The notes under the pieces: model-generated
The model's input: only the letters and a program-made list of their open reading frames with translations
Database searches by the model: none
Told to the model about the DNA's origin: nothing
Translations under genes and position numbers: made by a program
Shown here: piece after piece, positions 41,757 to 53,128 of the stretch
How the letters are laid out: each line of letters starts with the position of its first letter
Numbering within the stretch: the first letter of the stretch is position 1
From: Symbiodinium natans
Taxonomy: Eukaryota > Sar > Dinophyceae > Suessiales > Symbiodiniaceae
Length of the DNA: 64,000 bases
Direction: 5' to 3'
Assembly: GCA_905221605.1 (NCBI GenBank)
Contig: CAJNDS010002069.1
Span: 408,541 to 472,540 of the forward strand

Positions 41757-43442
41757 ATGGAGGCGGAGAAGCTGCTGGACGTGGAAAGCGCGGAAAGCCA
41801 GGGACCAGCAGCTCGCCGACCATGGATGCCTCGACTGGCCACATGTGTGGCCGCATTGGCTACAATGGCTACTCTTGCCTTTGTCCTTTATCTTGGAGCC
41901 CAGCATGGCACGGTTTCAGGGGACGTGCAGCGGCTGCAGCGTAAGTGGTGGACTCCTTGGCAGAAGCCTGCGGACGTGGTGCTGGGCATTGACATGGGGA
42001 CCAGTGGCAGCTATATGGCCGTCTACAAGGATGAGAAGGTTGAAATCATCAAAAACAACGACAAGCCATTGACGCCGAGCTATGTGAGCTTTGCCGGCAA
42101 GGACCCGCTCGTCGGCGAGGCCGCAAGGGACAAGGTCAAGGAATCTCCAACACAGAGCCTGTACAACGTGAAGCGCTTGATGGGTCGTGACTTCAATGAT
42201 GCGGAGGTGCAGAAAATGATCAAGTTCTTGCCGTACAAGATCGTGGAGAAGTCCGGCAAGCCCATGATCAGCGTCAACGACAAGCTCTGGACACCTGAGG
42301 ACGTGTCCTCCTTGCTCCTCGCAGATATGAGGGCGGCGGCTGGGAGCCAGCTGAACCAGGAGGTGAAAAAGGCCGTGATCACCGTGCCTGGCTACAGCAA
42401 TGATGCTCAACGCCGGTCCATGATGGCTGCCGCCAAGAAGGCGGGCTTCACCGACGTCGAGCTAATCAACAAGGGCACGGCGGACGCCCTCGACTACGCT
42501 TTCAGATTTGCACGAGATGAGATGAAGATAATCTTGGTTTATGACCTTGGTGGAGGCTTCTTCGATGCTACCCTGGCCGAGTGGAGTGGAGACGGCTTCC
42601 TTGAGGTTTTGGGCACAGCCGGAGACACCACTCTGGGGGGAGAGGACTTCACTGATTTGACTACCCAGGATCTGCTGGCGAAGTTCAAACACAAACATGG
42701 CAAGGACATGGACCCGGGCTCCGCCCAGACATTGCGCATCAAGGTTGCGGAGGCCATCCAGGCATTGAGCTCCAGCAAGGAGGTGCAAATCCAGATGGAC
42801 GTGGACGGTGCGGACTTCAAGGAGACCCTCACGCGTGAGAAGTTTGAGGCGCTCAACATTGCGAGTTTCCAAAACACCTTAGAGTCCATCGACAAGGTCC
42901 TAGAGCATTCCGGTAGGCCCAGGAGTGACGTGGATGAGATCGTGTTGGCGGGCAGCTCCAGTCACATCCCCAAGGTGGAGCAGCTTGTGAAAGACTACTT
43001 CCACAAGGAGCCGAAGATGGCGTCTCCCTTTGCGGCGCGAGCCGCAGGGGCAGCGATCATGGGCACCCTCAAGGGCAACAGTGACATGCTGGTCCTTGAT
43101 GTGATGCCCCTGACGGTGGGCGTCCAGGAAGTGGGAGGGACTATGATGAGATTGATTGAGCGCAGCTCAACGATCCCGATAAAGAAAAGTGAAACTTGGA
43201 CGACCTCCAGCGACAACCAGCCGAAAGTGACCATCAAGGTTTACGAAGGGGAGCGGGCGCTGGCCAAAGACAACCACTGCCTGGCTGAGTTCGACGTGAC
43301 GGGCATCCCACCACAACCGCGCGGCAAGCCGCAGATCGAGGTCGAATTCGCGATGGACAAGAATGCCATCCTGACGGCTTCAGCAAAAGACAAGGTCACG
43401 AAGAAGAAGTTCGACATTGTCAGGAGGGGTTGCATGAAATGA
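41757..43442 (+). CDS. membrane-anchored, lidless HSP70-like protein
   Basis: An intact 561-codon frame from ATG to TGA. Residues 1-25 are polar, 26-47 form one hydrophobic segment (RLATCVAALATMATLAFVLY) fitting a signal anchor, and the HSP70 ATPase domain starts near residue 72. Visible motifs: VVLGIDMGTSGSYMAVYKD (phosphate 1), VITVPGYSNDAQRRSM, VYDLGGGFFDATL (phosphate 2), GDTTLGGEDFTD and IVLAGSSSHIPKVEQL (adenosine). The beta substrate-binding domain follows (VLDVMPLTVGVQEVGG, FDVTGIPPQPRGKPQIEVEF). The chain stops there: the alpha-helical lid and any ER-retention tail are missing. Several usually invariant residues are changed (GTTYS to GTSGS; INEPTAAA to INKGTADA; VGGSTRIP to AGSSSHIP). 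Known HSP70s fold proteins by ATP-driven clamping; here a topology facing the secretory lumen is inferred. No introns. Confidence 0.9.
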   Translation: MEAEKLLDVESAESQGPAARRPWMPRLATCVAALATMATLAFVLYLGAQHGTVSGDVQRLQRKWWTPWQKPADVVLGIDMGTSGSYMAVYKDEKVEIIKNNDKPLTPSYVSFAGKDPLVGEAARDKVKESPTQSLYNVKRLMGRDFNDAEVQKMIKFLPYKIVEKSGKPMISVNDKLWTPEDVSSLLLADMRAAAGSQLNQEVKKAVITVPGYSNDAQRRSMMAAAKKAGFTDVELINKGTADALDYAFRFARDEMKIILVYDLGGGFFDATLAEWSGDGFLEVLGTAGDTTLGGEDFTDLTTQDLLAKFKHKHGKDMDPGSAQTLRIKVAEAIQALSSSKEVQIQMDVDGADFKETLTREKFEALNIASFQNTLESIDKVLEHSGRPRSDVDEIVLAGSSSHIPKVEQLVKDYFHKEPKMASPFAARAAGAAIMGTLKGNSDMLVLDVMPLTVGVQEVGGTMMRLIERSSTIPIKKSETWTTSSDNQPKVTIKVYEGERALAKDNHCLAEFDVTGIPPQPRGKPQIEVEFAMDKNAILTASAKDKVTKKKFDIVRRGCMK

Positions 43443-43914
43443 GAGCCGCTTGAGAGCCATAATGGTTCATCGACACAGGCGTTTAACTGGATGTTGAAGT
43501 GCCGGGGCGCTCTGGGAGGGATTCCCCAGCAGCCCTCCCTCGGCATCCGATATCCCTCTGACGCGCCAGAGTGTCTGCACTGCGCCGTCAACGGCCCCCC
43601 CCCCATTTTGTTCATGCTGTTGACGGCACCTTACAGAACTTTCAAGCACTTTCAAAGGCAGCTGGCTCGGACAACGCTCCCGCAGCCACAAGCAACAGCC
43701 AGGACGCTGGGAAAAAAGAGCAGGAGCTGAAGCTCATGAATGGGGGAGCTTGCGGCTGCCGTTCTGACAAGAATCGAGGGTTCAGGAATCCAGGGTTCCA
43801 CAGGCGCACTTCGCATCACCTCTGTACGGCTTAAACTGGTACTTCGCTCTTCGCAGCGCTTCGCTCAGCCCCTGTGCAACCCATTTTGTAGCTCCTCTTC
43901 CTTTAGATCCTCTA
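43443..43914 (+). other. no supported gene (HSP70 3' region)
   Basis: Short frames only. No AAUAAA-type signal stands out. Confidence 0.35.
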
Positions 43915-44337
43915 ATGGTAAGAAGTATCTTTGTTGGGCTTCTCCTTTGCTGGCTTTCCAGTCTGTCTCTTCTTTCTCTCAGCTGTGCCAGGCCCTGGGC
44001 CCCGCGGGAGCTCGACCTGGGGCCGCCAGCCGAAGCGGCAGCTGGCTACCGTCGCCATAGAGGAAAAAAGAATGGGCAAGACAAGTTTTCAACATCACAT
44101 ACGTCGAAATGGTGCTGCATAGCTGATTCTCTCGCACTCACTCCCTCTCGCTCTCTCTCTCTGGCTTTCAGAGCTTTCTCTCAGCCTTTCCGTCGAAAGC
44201 GCACAGGACAAGGTGGAGTCCGACAGCGAGGGCTCGGAGCCGGATCTCGGCCCACTTCGCACGATGGACCGATGCGATGCGCATGCGAGAGATCGTCTTT
44301 CTCTGTTAAGAAAGCAGCCCCCCTCGAACCATTTTAG
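43915..44337 (+). CDS. putative secreted protein, first exon(s)
   Basis: The ATG opens MVRSIFVGLLLCWLSSLSLL followed by SLSCARPW, a textbook signal peptide with a likely cleavage near Cys-Ala-Arg. The frame stays open for 140 codons but crosses a strong 3' splice-site-like tract (ctctctctctctggctttcag, acceptor at about 44170). After this acceptor a second frame also looks coding: SVESAQDKVESDSEGSEPDL and FRDYGYLELTRVYEN to a stop at 44378-44380. I infer a signal-peptide exon, an intron within about 44060-44170 and a second exon; the junction is not resolved. No family recognised. Confidence 0.45.
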   Translation: MVRSIFVGLLLCWLSSLSLLSLSCARPWAPRELDLGPPAEAAAGYRRHRGKKNGQDKFSTSHTSKWCCIADSLALTPSRSLSLAFRAFSQPFRRKRTGQGGVRQRGLGAGSRPTSHDGPMRCACERSSFSVKKAAPLEPF

Positions 44338-44469
44338 AGACTATGGGTACTTAGAACTTACTAGAGTGTATGAGAATTGACGGATATTTGCCCGCTCTCC
44401 TAATTTGTCAGCCAGCTTCTTCGATCTGATCGAAGTGGCTCGTCTAGGATCAGCTTCGAGATCAGTCCG

Positions 44470-45069
44470 GAGACATGAACGATTTCATGCAGTCCAGGGC
44501 TGAGATGACTGAGTGGGAGATAGGTCCTTCTGCTTCGCGGCTTTTGCCAGCGCTCAGAAGGGGCAGCCAATATATCCACTGTGTGACTAGGACGTTTGCC
44601 AGCACCGGATCCTTCTACATGCTCAAAGTCGGAGCCTTGCTGTGCCACTCTTTCTCTGCGCTCTTCCACTGCTGTCTAAGGATGCAGGCATGACCGATGG
44701 CCAGGAAGATCTCAAAGACGACGCTGTGGATCTTGTGATCGATGTTCTTGGACTCAGTGACTGATCGAGATGCGCGCAGGGACACCGAGATAGTGCGCAG
44801 GGTTCAAGAGGCAGACGCGGTGTTCGGCATGAGGCGACCCGACACATCGCCAACGGAATTGTGGAGTCTAGACCTTGCTTGTTACATTCACCTTGTTTTT
44901 GTTGCACAGTTTCGATGTCGAGCCCCTTAAGGAGGCTCTTCTAGCGAGCATCCACATCCTACTGCTGCCGAGGCGGACTCGCGGTGCCCGTGGTGTCCTT
45001 CTGCATGAGATGCAAGAGTCCATGGAGGCCCCCAGTTTGGTCGCAGTTTATTGGCATATTGGCAAGTAG
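44470..45069 (+). CDS. exon-like segments, unrecognised
   Basis: Three plus-strand segments look coding. First, an ATG at 44475 opens MNDFMQSRAEMTEWEIGPSA and continues through PALRRGSQYIHCVTRTF. Second, near 44671-44763, MTDGQEDLKDDAVDLVIDVL ends in GLSD and a stop; next to it DTEIVRRVQEADAVFGMRRP is open in another frame. Third, after a tttgttgcacag acceptor at 44909, FDVEPLKEALLASIHILLLP and HEMQESMEAPSLVAVYWHIG run to a stop at 45069. They could continue the signal-peptide gene just upstream or form a separate small gene. Function unknown. Confidence 0.35.
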
Positions 45070-45264
45070 TGGCAGTTGTAGCATCCTTGGCCTGAACTGT
45101 CTTCGCGACCAAGCAGCCAAGACTATGGACAAACATGTGGAAAGCACAAGCTTTTGACGGTCGAGGCGTTCGTGGAGGAAATGTCATGCATGTGCACCAC
45201 ATTCTGCGAGGTCCTGAACAACGTCTCAACGGTGCTTGAGGCAGTCTTGATGGTTTTGCAGATT

Positions 45265-46275
45265 CTGAAATGTAGGGCTACCGTGTTGACACGCTTGCAA
45301 AGACACCTGATGCAGATGACTCTGGGCATCGTGCCAAGGTCTTGGGCAAGCGAACTAGGGACCTGGAAGCGCAGCAGAGACAAATCCTGAAGAACCTCTG
45401 AGAGGTTTCTCCGAAGTTGCAACTGCTTCTGTGCGATCGGCTCGCAATAGACAAGAAGACTTAGAAGACACTTCTGGACAGCCACTCAAGGACACCAGCT
45501 AATTAATCAATAGTCAAAAGCAAGTTTCACCCAATTCAAGAATTTGCATCACCATCGTGTATCACCACGCCAAGGTCTGGACAAGCAGTTGGGCCGTTGT
45601 GTAACCCTGTGCAAGACAGATTTTGATTCATCTGCAATGCACATGTTGTACTTATGAGAAGTGTGCAGCTGGTGGCCTGGCCTCTGGCTTCGTAAATGAT
45701 GCTCGCCCATGCAATGCATGCGGTCGATTGTGGTAACGCACGCAGCCGCCAGTTGGTGTGTAGACAGGTTAGATGAGCGCAAGCCCTCATTTCTGGCGTA
45801 GCTGTACGTTTCATGTGGAATGGTTCCAGTGCAAGAAAACAGCGCAGTCGGAGGAGAAGCGTGAACCTACCATGCTGCTGCGTCCAGCGCGTCTTGATGT
45901 CATTCGGCACTTGCTTGCTCGGCATCCTGTTGTCAAGGATGCTGGCAGCCAGTGTAGGGAATTTGGTGGCATAATCAATCTGTGTACTTGCAGCTTGTAG
46001 GTATCTATTGCATTACACCTGACACTGGAAGCGATGCAAGATGAAGTTGGCTCGGCAGCTTCGTCGGGACCTAAGTGGCTGGGAGGACAAAAGCCCTGAA
46101 TCCCAACCTAAAAGCCTGAGCTGCAGCGTTCTGCCCTCATTCTGTCTGGCAAAACTTGCAGCTCACTTGGAAAACTGCCCCCCCCCCCCCCCCCCCCGCC
46201 CCCACATGACGAAAGCTGGCGACTGCAATGTGGAGGGCATCGTCTGCACGGGGCTAGTGGTACCAGTAGCGTGAA
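45265..46275. repeat. 1-kb dispersed repeat, copy 2 (uninterrupted)
   Basis: Runs from ctgaaatgtagggctaccgt to tggtaccagtagcgtgaa and gives the empty-site sequence for the 2.2-kb insertion in copy 1. A C-run of about 19 (46178-46197) differs in length from copy 1. Confidence 0.85.
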
Positions 46276-47227
46276 CGCATCGCAGTAGATGGCTTCTTGC
46301 ATCCGGGAGGAGGGGGGGATTCCCCGCTCAACAGCGGGTATCGGAAAGCATTAGCATCGACTTGAGTAGGTTTCCATGTGAATGACTCCACATGCTTCAC
46401 TGCTCAGATGTTGATTTTTCTTAAGAAGCTCCCGTATATCCGGCATGCCATTTTCAGCGTAGACCTTCGGGGTCCTTTGCCTAGTTTGACTTGTCGTTCT
46501 CAGTCCGACGGGCGTTGCTCTCCTGCAGCTTCACACATAACATTAGCAGATTACACGACACTCCGACACGGCTCAGGTCTTGCACCTCACTGGACAGCTC
46601 GCACTTGCTGTGAGCTCACGACTAGTGCAAGATGAAGTGCAAGATGAAGTGCAACAAGGGGTTCTTTTCTGGGATGGTGGTTTTGGTTCGCATTGCAGCA
46701 AACATGAAGTTGTGGGAAGAGTCAAGGCCGCATGTTGTGACAGTCATAGTAACCTGCTTTGGCTTCACCGTCCGGGCTGCAGGACGGAGGTAGAGGTCTG
46801 CTCGGACAATTGCCCCGTTGAGCTGGCAACAAGCTGAGTTCACTCTTTCGTAGTTGGCTGTCAGTGTTTGCCCCCCAAGCGTTGGGAGCTGACAGAGAGA
46901 GGTCCTCTCCCCCGGTGTTGGAGCCGCGCCGGACTCAGTCAGTACCGCGGCGGTTGACGCACAGGTGCTCTGTCATTACACCGAGAAGAGTGCGTTCGCC
47001 TCCGGGTTCGGCAGCGTTTCGTAGTGTTTCGTTGCAGCATCTCGCCGCGTTCCAGTGGCAAGTCATCTGACTGAAGTGGTCCGCAGTTGTGAATGAGCCG
47101 TCTGCTTAGATTCAGGAAGGTGGACATATAGTGGACGCACAAACAGCACTAGTCGTCCATGCGCTCAAAGCTACAGTTCTTCCCAAAACGGCTGCAAACC
47201 TTTGCATTCCTCTAGACAGTGGGAACC
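46276..47227. other. no supported gene
   Basis: Contains a small hairpin (ttccccgctcaacagcgggt region near 46320) and a short gatgaagtgcaa duplication near 46630. Frames are short and overlap on both strands. Confidence 0.35.
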
Positions 47228-47649
47228 ATGGGCCAAAGCTGTTGCTGCGGCCGCGAGAAAGCCGAGCCGTCTTTCGAAACGTGCTCGAAGTTTGCGGTGA
47301 TGCCGCCAACGGCAGGCGCATAGTCTGCAGAAGCAATGCGCTCACAAGTTTTTAGTTGCTTTCGAGAGCTGGGCCTGAAAAGAACTCTAAGCTGACGACT
47401 GAGATGTTCTTAAGCCTTGTCTCGAAAGGGATATGTGTGTGTGTTGACGATGATTGCGACGTCTCCGGCTCAGGTCAAACCTGTCAGCAGGCAGCGTTTG
47501 ACCCGCACAACGAGAAATTCGAGCTCATCGCGGAGACTGACCTATTGCCGAGCGATTGCATCACCAACGGTGACACGCAACTGCCAGCCGGCCAATCATG
47601 CGGGACCCATACCCGCCCGTTTGAGGAGTGCACGTGCAAGGGCACGTGA
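47228..47649 (+). CDS. small Cys-rich protein with myristoylation-like start, two exons
   Basis: The ATG at 47228 gives MGQSCCCGREKAEPSFETCS, matching an N-myristoylation signal (Met-Gly, small residue at position 5 or 6) followed by three Cys that could be palmitoylated. A GT donor at 47297 and an AG acceptor ending at 47355 define a 59-bp intron that joins the reading frame in phase (KFA to LLSRAGPEKNSKLTTEMFL). Exon 2 encodes 97 residues with eight Cys (ICVCVDDDCDVSGSGQTC, LLPSDCITNGDTQLPAGQSC, FEECTCKGT) and stops at 47649. A further GT just before this stop could instead lead into the TG tract as an intron. The family is not recognised. A lipid-anchored N-terminus sits oddly with a disulfide-like Cys pattern, so the two exons may not belong together. 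Confidence 0.45.
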
Positions 47650-47679
47650 TGCTGCGCGTGTTTTTTTTTCTATATATTT

Positions 47680-48210
<531 letters not shown>

Positions 48211-48212
48211 AG

Positions 48213-48370
48213 TCCTAGTGTTCTTGTCCCGTCTTGCAACCTTTGGCCATGCACTCGTGAACCTCGACATCAAGTCCCTTGACGTACTAGATGGCCTACA
48301 GGCATACAGAGTCATACGCGGATGTATTCGCACCAATCAGTACACGAAGTGCACGCAATGGCAACCTTGA
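48213..48370 (+). CDS. coding-like exon after the TG tract
   Basis: After tttcctag the frame FLSRLATFGHALVNLDIKSL then DVLDGLQAYRVIRGCIRTNQ runs to a TGA at 48368. It may be the next exon of the Cys-rich gene, but the phases of the obvious donor and acceptor do not match, so the link is unproven. Confidence 0.35.
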
Positions 48371-51300
48371 AGGACCCTCCCCCCCTCCAACCCGTGCGGT
48401 GTTGGGAGGAGATCCAAACGACGGACGAGAAGCGAAATGCGACGAGATTCGACAGGCGTTGGGAAACGACCAATTCAGAGGATCCCGAGGAGCGCAAGGA
48501 GTACCGGCTGCGCAAAGCCGCAGAGGTGCGAGGCTGGACCTGGGGTCTCTGCAGAAACAGTTGCTTTGTGCAATCAGTTCTTTGATCGAGGGTTCACGGT
48601 GACTCTGGTGACGACCGGAGCGTTTTGTTTGTACGGGCCCGTGGACCAAAAGTCACATTCGGGGGACGAAAGGGCCAAAGCACGCACTAGGAATACATGG
48701 CCGTGTTCTATAGCAATACAGTAGCCTTCTCCTGCGAAAGCACTTCCCAAAGACCGACAGTGACCCTTTGCAGCGGTTTCCCAATGTCCTCGTCTCTTGA
48801 CAGCCCCCAAATCTTCCAGTTGCAGGCATCATGCAAGCAGCCATGGCGGCCGCTGAGAATGCCGGCAGCTCCGCATCTGCGGAGTGACGGGCTGTGAGTG
48901 TTTCTTCGCTCGGGAGTCTTCAGATGAGCATAGGGGTTTGTGGACCTACAGCTTGACACCTCCTGAATCCTGACTCAGTATCACCGGTTCATTGGGCAGT
49001 CCTGGCACCTACTCTTTTGGAGACCCGAAGGAAAGAATACTTCATTTGCGTCTCTCTCACGTGGTTCATGGCAAAACTCCCAATTGTGACAAATTCCAAA
49101 TTCTTGCGCAATCCTCATGGTAGTACCTTCAAAAGACTGCAGAGCGAGGAGAATGCTTTCTCAAATTTTTCGAGGATGCAGCAACATTTGAAGAGCTGCA
49201 ACAAAACAAAAACTGGTGCCGTCTGCATCGGCTGCTGGTATGGCCGCTGGTGTCACTCGCCATCATCACCTCGGAGGGGTGTCTGAAGAAAAGGATCCCA
49301 AGATCGAAGGTGCGGGCAGAGCGGATGCAAGTGAGCCTTTGCAGCGGGGTTGAACGTTAAGGCTGGGGTGTCGAGTTTAAGGTTGAGGGTCGGGCTGATC
49401 AAGGTTGAGAGTTTCAGGTGCTGGCTAAGTAGAGGAGGTGCAAACCTCTGCGTTCCCGTGCTCGAGCACTTGCCATAAATTGCAGGGCGTGAAATTTGAA
49501 TTGCTCTGCAGTGTTGCATGTTTTGCGTCTTGTGTCCGCGCATTTGTTTCTGAGGTTCTCCAGGGAGGCGTCAGCAGCGCCCAGCCCGTGTGGCCCTCGT
49601 GGAATCTGGGAAGAGAAGGGCAAGGGTTCAGAGCCGCAGAGCAGAGAGGGAGGCAGAGCAGCAGAGTCAAGAGATGGCGGAGAGTTCTTTCCGAGTTCTT
49701 TCCGAGTTCTTTCCATGTCTCGCTGTGAGGTCAAAGCCGGCACCTGGCCTCTTGGTTCTCTTTCCACGGATCAGCAATGTGCCCCCCCCCGGCCACACAA
49801 TGAAAGCAAAGCAGCAAACAGAGAGAACGGAGAGTTGAAAGCAGCAGTTTAGAGAAGAGCTCTGCAAGTCTCACTCGTTGCAAGTCCTGTGCCCTCAGGT
49901 GCAGACTTCTACCCGGCATCGCCGCTTCGATCGGTGGCTGCCAACTCAGCACTTTGCCCGTGATTTGGCGCTGCAAGAAGATTTGGCGGAAACACCATGT
50001 TCCCAATGGAATGACTGGCAATGACGTTTTTTAATGGCTTGTAAGCCTGAGCGGCCTCAGCAGGCTTGGCAGCTATGCCAGGATATTCTAGGGCTCCAGG
50101 GCTCCCTGCAGCGCTGGGACTGGCATCGCTCGGCTTGCACTCAGATACTCGCTGCCCCTGAACGCCCAGACAGAGAGGATCTCCCGAAATATGCCCGAAC
50201 CTTGGGGCAGCCTTTCTTTTTTGCGTTTCTGAGACCGCTCTTGTGGGTACTTGCCTTTGCCTTTTCGTTGTAGAGTCTTGCGGTGCAAGGACCGAGCCGC
50301 TTTGCTGGATGTGGTCGGCGGCAAGGCCATGATCTTGCTTCGCTTGCTTCACAGGGCTCAGGGTCTTCAGGGTGCGCCTCAGCCCAGGTCACGCTGACCC
50401 AGGGCGATGGAGTTGTTGCGTGGGGCCTCAGGGACAGGCATCCGGCATCATCCGCATGGGAGGTCTTTCAACATCTTGCCTTGAACCATTGTTTTCGTCC
50501 CAGGCTCGATTGCAACTAGGAGGTGTGGCGTGGCTGACCACGCCCCTGCGGAGGTGGGGACTTCACTGTACTGAGGATTGTGCTGTGGGCGTCTTGTGTA
50601 GGTGCCTTTTCATGGATCTTTGGCCAGGCTGCCTCTGGACCCAGACATCATGGGTCAAGATTCTCAAATTGGCTACAGAAGGTGGGAAGTCCACAAGCTC
50701 CTGCATCTCCGTCTTTAGTCCGACATCCTTAGTTTGGTGCAGGTCAGGCAACTTGGTGTTCCTCGATGGTGTGCTTCCCAAAATCAACTACTCGCAGGCG
50801 GCTGGAGAGCACCACATGTGAAATGTGTGAAGAGGTGGTGGGGTTGTGGGGCTCCCTGTGCCGCGAATCTGGAGAGGAGGACACCGTGATCTGTGCACTT
50901 CCTCAGGGCTGTTGGGGCTCAGGCTGAGTGGAAGTTGATCCGGCTGTTACACAAGCTGTATCGATAAGGCCAACCGAAGGGAGGCCGACGATGGTATCTG
51001 TCGGTCTGCTTCGAACAAGGCCGGACAGAGTGCGGTTCCCATGGTGGTGACGTCTGCTGAGTCTACTGTAGCACCCGAGACAGGCTACATATGCTTCCTT
51101 CGATTCTTCCTGGATTCGGCCGGCTTTCTTTCGGCATGTCGGAGCCACCTGCAGGCTGTGTGGATCCTTGCGCGTCCTTGCATTTGCTAATGCTGCTGGA
51201 ACTTGTATCTGCGTATGTGTGTGTTTATATTTTTCTAAAAAAAAGGTGTCAGAGCCCCTCCCTTCCGTCTGGCTCGCGTTCCGAAAGCTCGCTGTGTGCA

Positions 51301-51828
51301 GGGCCGTGCTCGCGATGGACATTCCTACACTGCCCGGAGGCTCAGTCTCTTGAGCACCAAGGAGCCGCCGCGCGAGAAAGCTACAAGCCAATTTCTCAGC
51401 CAATCGCTGAAGGTCCAGCAACGCAACCTTGGCGCTGTGGCGGCGTCTCTTTCGCAGGAATCTTGGGCCAGGCATCTGTGCCCTGACATAGTGACAATTA
51501 GTGACATTTTTGACCAGACTGAGGTCCGTGCGCTTCCTCCTGACGTCAAGGGCTGAGCTTCCACAGTATCCATACATGCTGGAAAAGAAAGGCGAAGGTA
51601 CAGTGCAAAAGGCAGACAGGGCAAGAGATGGAGGGCTTCTTCGTGGCTCCACCGTTGCTGAAGGCCTGGGACGCCGCTAGAGCTGCTAGCAGGTGCGAAG
51701 CCACCTAAGCAGTCGAAGCCCGAGTGCTTTTGCCTCTGAGCCAATGTCGTTGAACATCGTTGAGCATCTCTTGAGTATTGGGATGACTTTGCTGCCTGTG
51801 TGACTCTGGCAAAAGGCATGCAGCACGG
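48371..51828 (+). other. scattered exon-like segments, no gene model
   Basis: Protein-like pieces on the plus strand include CWEEIQTTDEKRNATRFDRR with NSEDPEERKEYRLRKAAE (48388-48525), CNQFFDRGFTVTLVTTGAFC (48558-48625), LLVWPLVSLAIITSEGCLKK (49230-49300) and CKDRAALLDVVGGKAMILLR (50284-50345). Each is too short to identify, and they are in different frames with no proven junctions. They could be exons of one or more genes, including 5' exons of the DEAH helicase. A three-fold tandem gagttctttcc occurs near 49680-49715. Confidence 0.3.
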
Positions 51829-52026
51829 AAGCATCTGGCCTACTTGGGTCTCCAGGACGGCCCTGGTCTGGTTAACCGAAAGGCTCACGACGCTTACGTG
51901 TGGGGAAGCTGCCCAGACGAGTATTGTGAGAGGACGGCTTGGCACCAGCTGCGCATGGAGAGAATGGTGCAGGCTCTGGCGATTGGCCTTGCAAACGATG
52001 AATGGCTACTCCATGAACTGACGTGA
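51829..52026 (+). CDS. exon-like segment, unrecognised
   Basis: An open frame ending in a stop reads LAYLGLQDGPGLVNRKAHDA, then VWGSCPDEYCERTAWHQLRM, then ERMVQALAIGLANDEWLLHE. Codon use and amino-acid composition look coding. It lies 1.1 kb upstream of the helicase P-loop exon on the same strand and could be a 5' exon of that gene or a separate gene. No domain recognised. Confidence 0.4.
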   Translation, partial: KHLAYLGLQDGPGLVNRKAHDAYVWGSCPDEYCERTAWHQLRMERMVQALAIGLANDEWLLHELT

Positions 52027-53128
52027 AACTGCGCGTAGCTGCGCCCTATGAGCCTTGACACGCTTCAGCCCCAAAGTTGGTGAGGGGTCGCCGACGAGCT
52101 GGACGGGTTCCAGGCTTCGTGCGCACCACTGCGGGCCACTGTGTTTGGATGACTTACGGATGCCTCCGGAACTCTGCAGATGTCCACGGATGTCTCTTCT
52201 GTATTCCACCATGTTCAAGAACCTTCATTCGAGCACTCTTGAGACGCGTCCGACCTGGCTCCGCAGCCCTTTTAAAGCGCAGGCTTCCTAGATGAACAGA
52301 GCCAGTGCATGAACTTATCGTAGCCTTTCTCCCCTCGATAGGCTGTTTTTGACTCAGCAGTTTCCGCGACAACATCCCAGCCCAAGCCACAACAGAAGCA
52401 CAACCGGCGAGATGTGATGTAGCGGATTATGTTGCGCTGGTAACGCTTCACAGGCTGCTCGACATGCAGCCTCGTGCGTTCCAGCCGTTGATAACGGGCA
52501 CGTGTGTAAATCTGTTCGCTGTCCTCCAAACCTCTTTGAGGCATGCCGTGGTAACGGCAATGGCCGAAGATGCTGGGAGCCAGTGCACCGACCTGTCTGG
52601 CGTGCGGCCATCAGGCAGGGGACTGCTGTAGTGCAACCGGAGTGAATGTAGGGCGTGAAAGTCTCGCTTGTGTGAGCTGAGCCCAGCAGGGTCACTTGCA
52701 TGGCACTTACGGTGTGCCAGGCACTCACGGGTTTCCAAGCAGTCGGTGTGAGCCTGAGACGTAGCATCGCACAAGCTGTCAAAGAACACAAATGCGAGAC
52801 TTTGTGTCCTCAGCGTGCTGTTTCATGGTGTGGCCAAGTGCCCTGCGCGAAGAAAGGATCGGCCAAAGTCAGCTGGAATCGCTGCCTATTTTTTCTCATC
52901 GCGAGGCCTCAAGGGCTCAACGGCTCAACGGCTCTCGGTTCCCGATGCTGTCGTGAAACCTTCTGATTCGAGCATCATCCTTCTACATGGCTAAAATGAA
53001 CTTTCAGTGCCCCCCACAGCACTGAAAGGTTTGGCCAGTGTATCCAGGCAAATGCCCTCTGCAGTTGTTGAGTAAACGTAAAGGACGTCGACCGCCTCGG
53101 CCTGGCCCGGGTAATTCTAGAAAACCCG
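52027..53128. other. no supported gene
   Basis: Frames up to 145 codons occur on the minus strand but show no family motif. Possibly intronic to the helicase gene. Confidence 0.3.

Noticed and set aside
48526-48554. 29-bp GT-AG intron between two coding-like frames
   Set aside because: Shorter than plausible for a spliceosomal intron, and the downstream frame choice is ambiguous.
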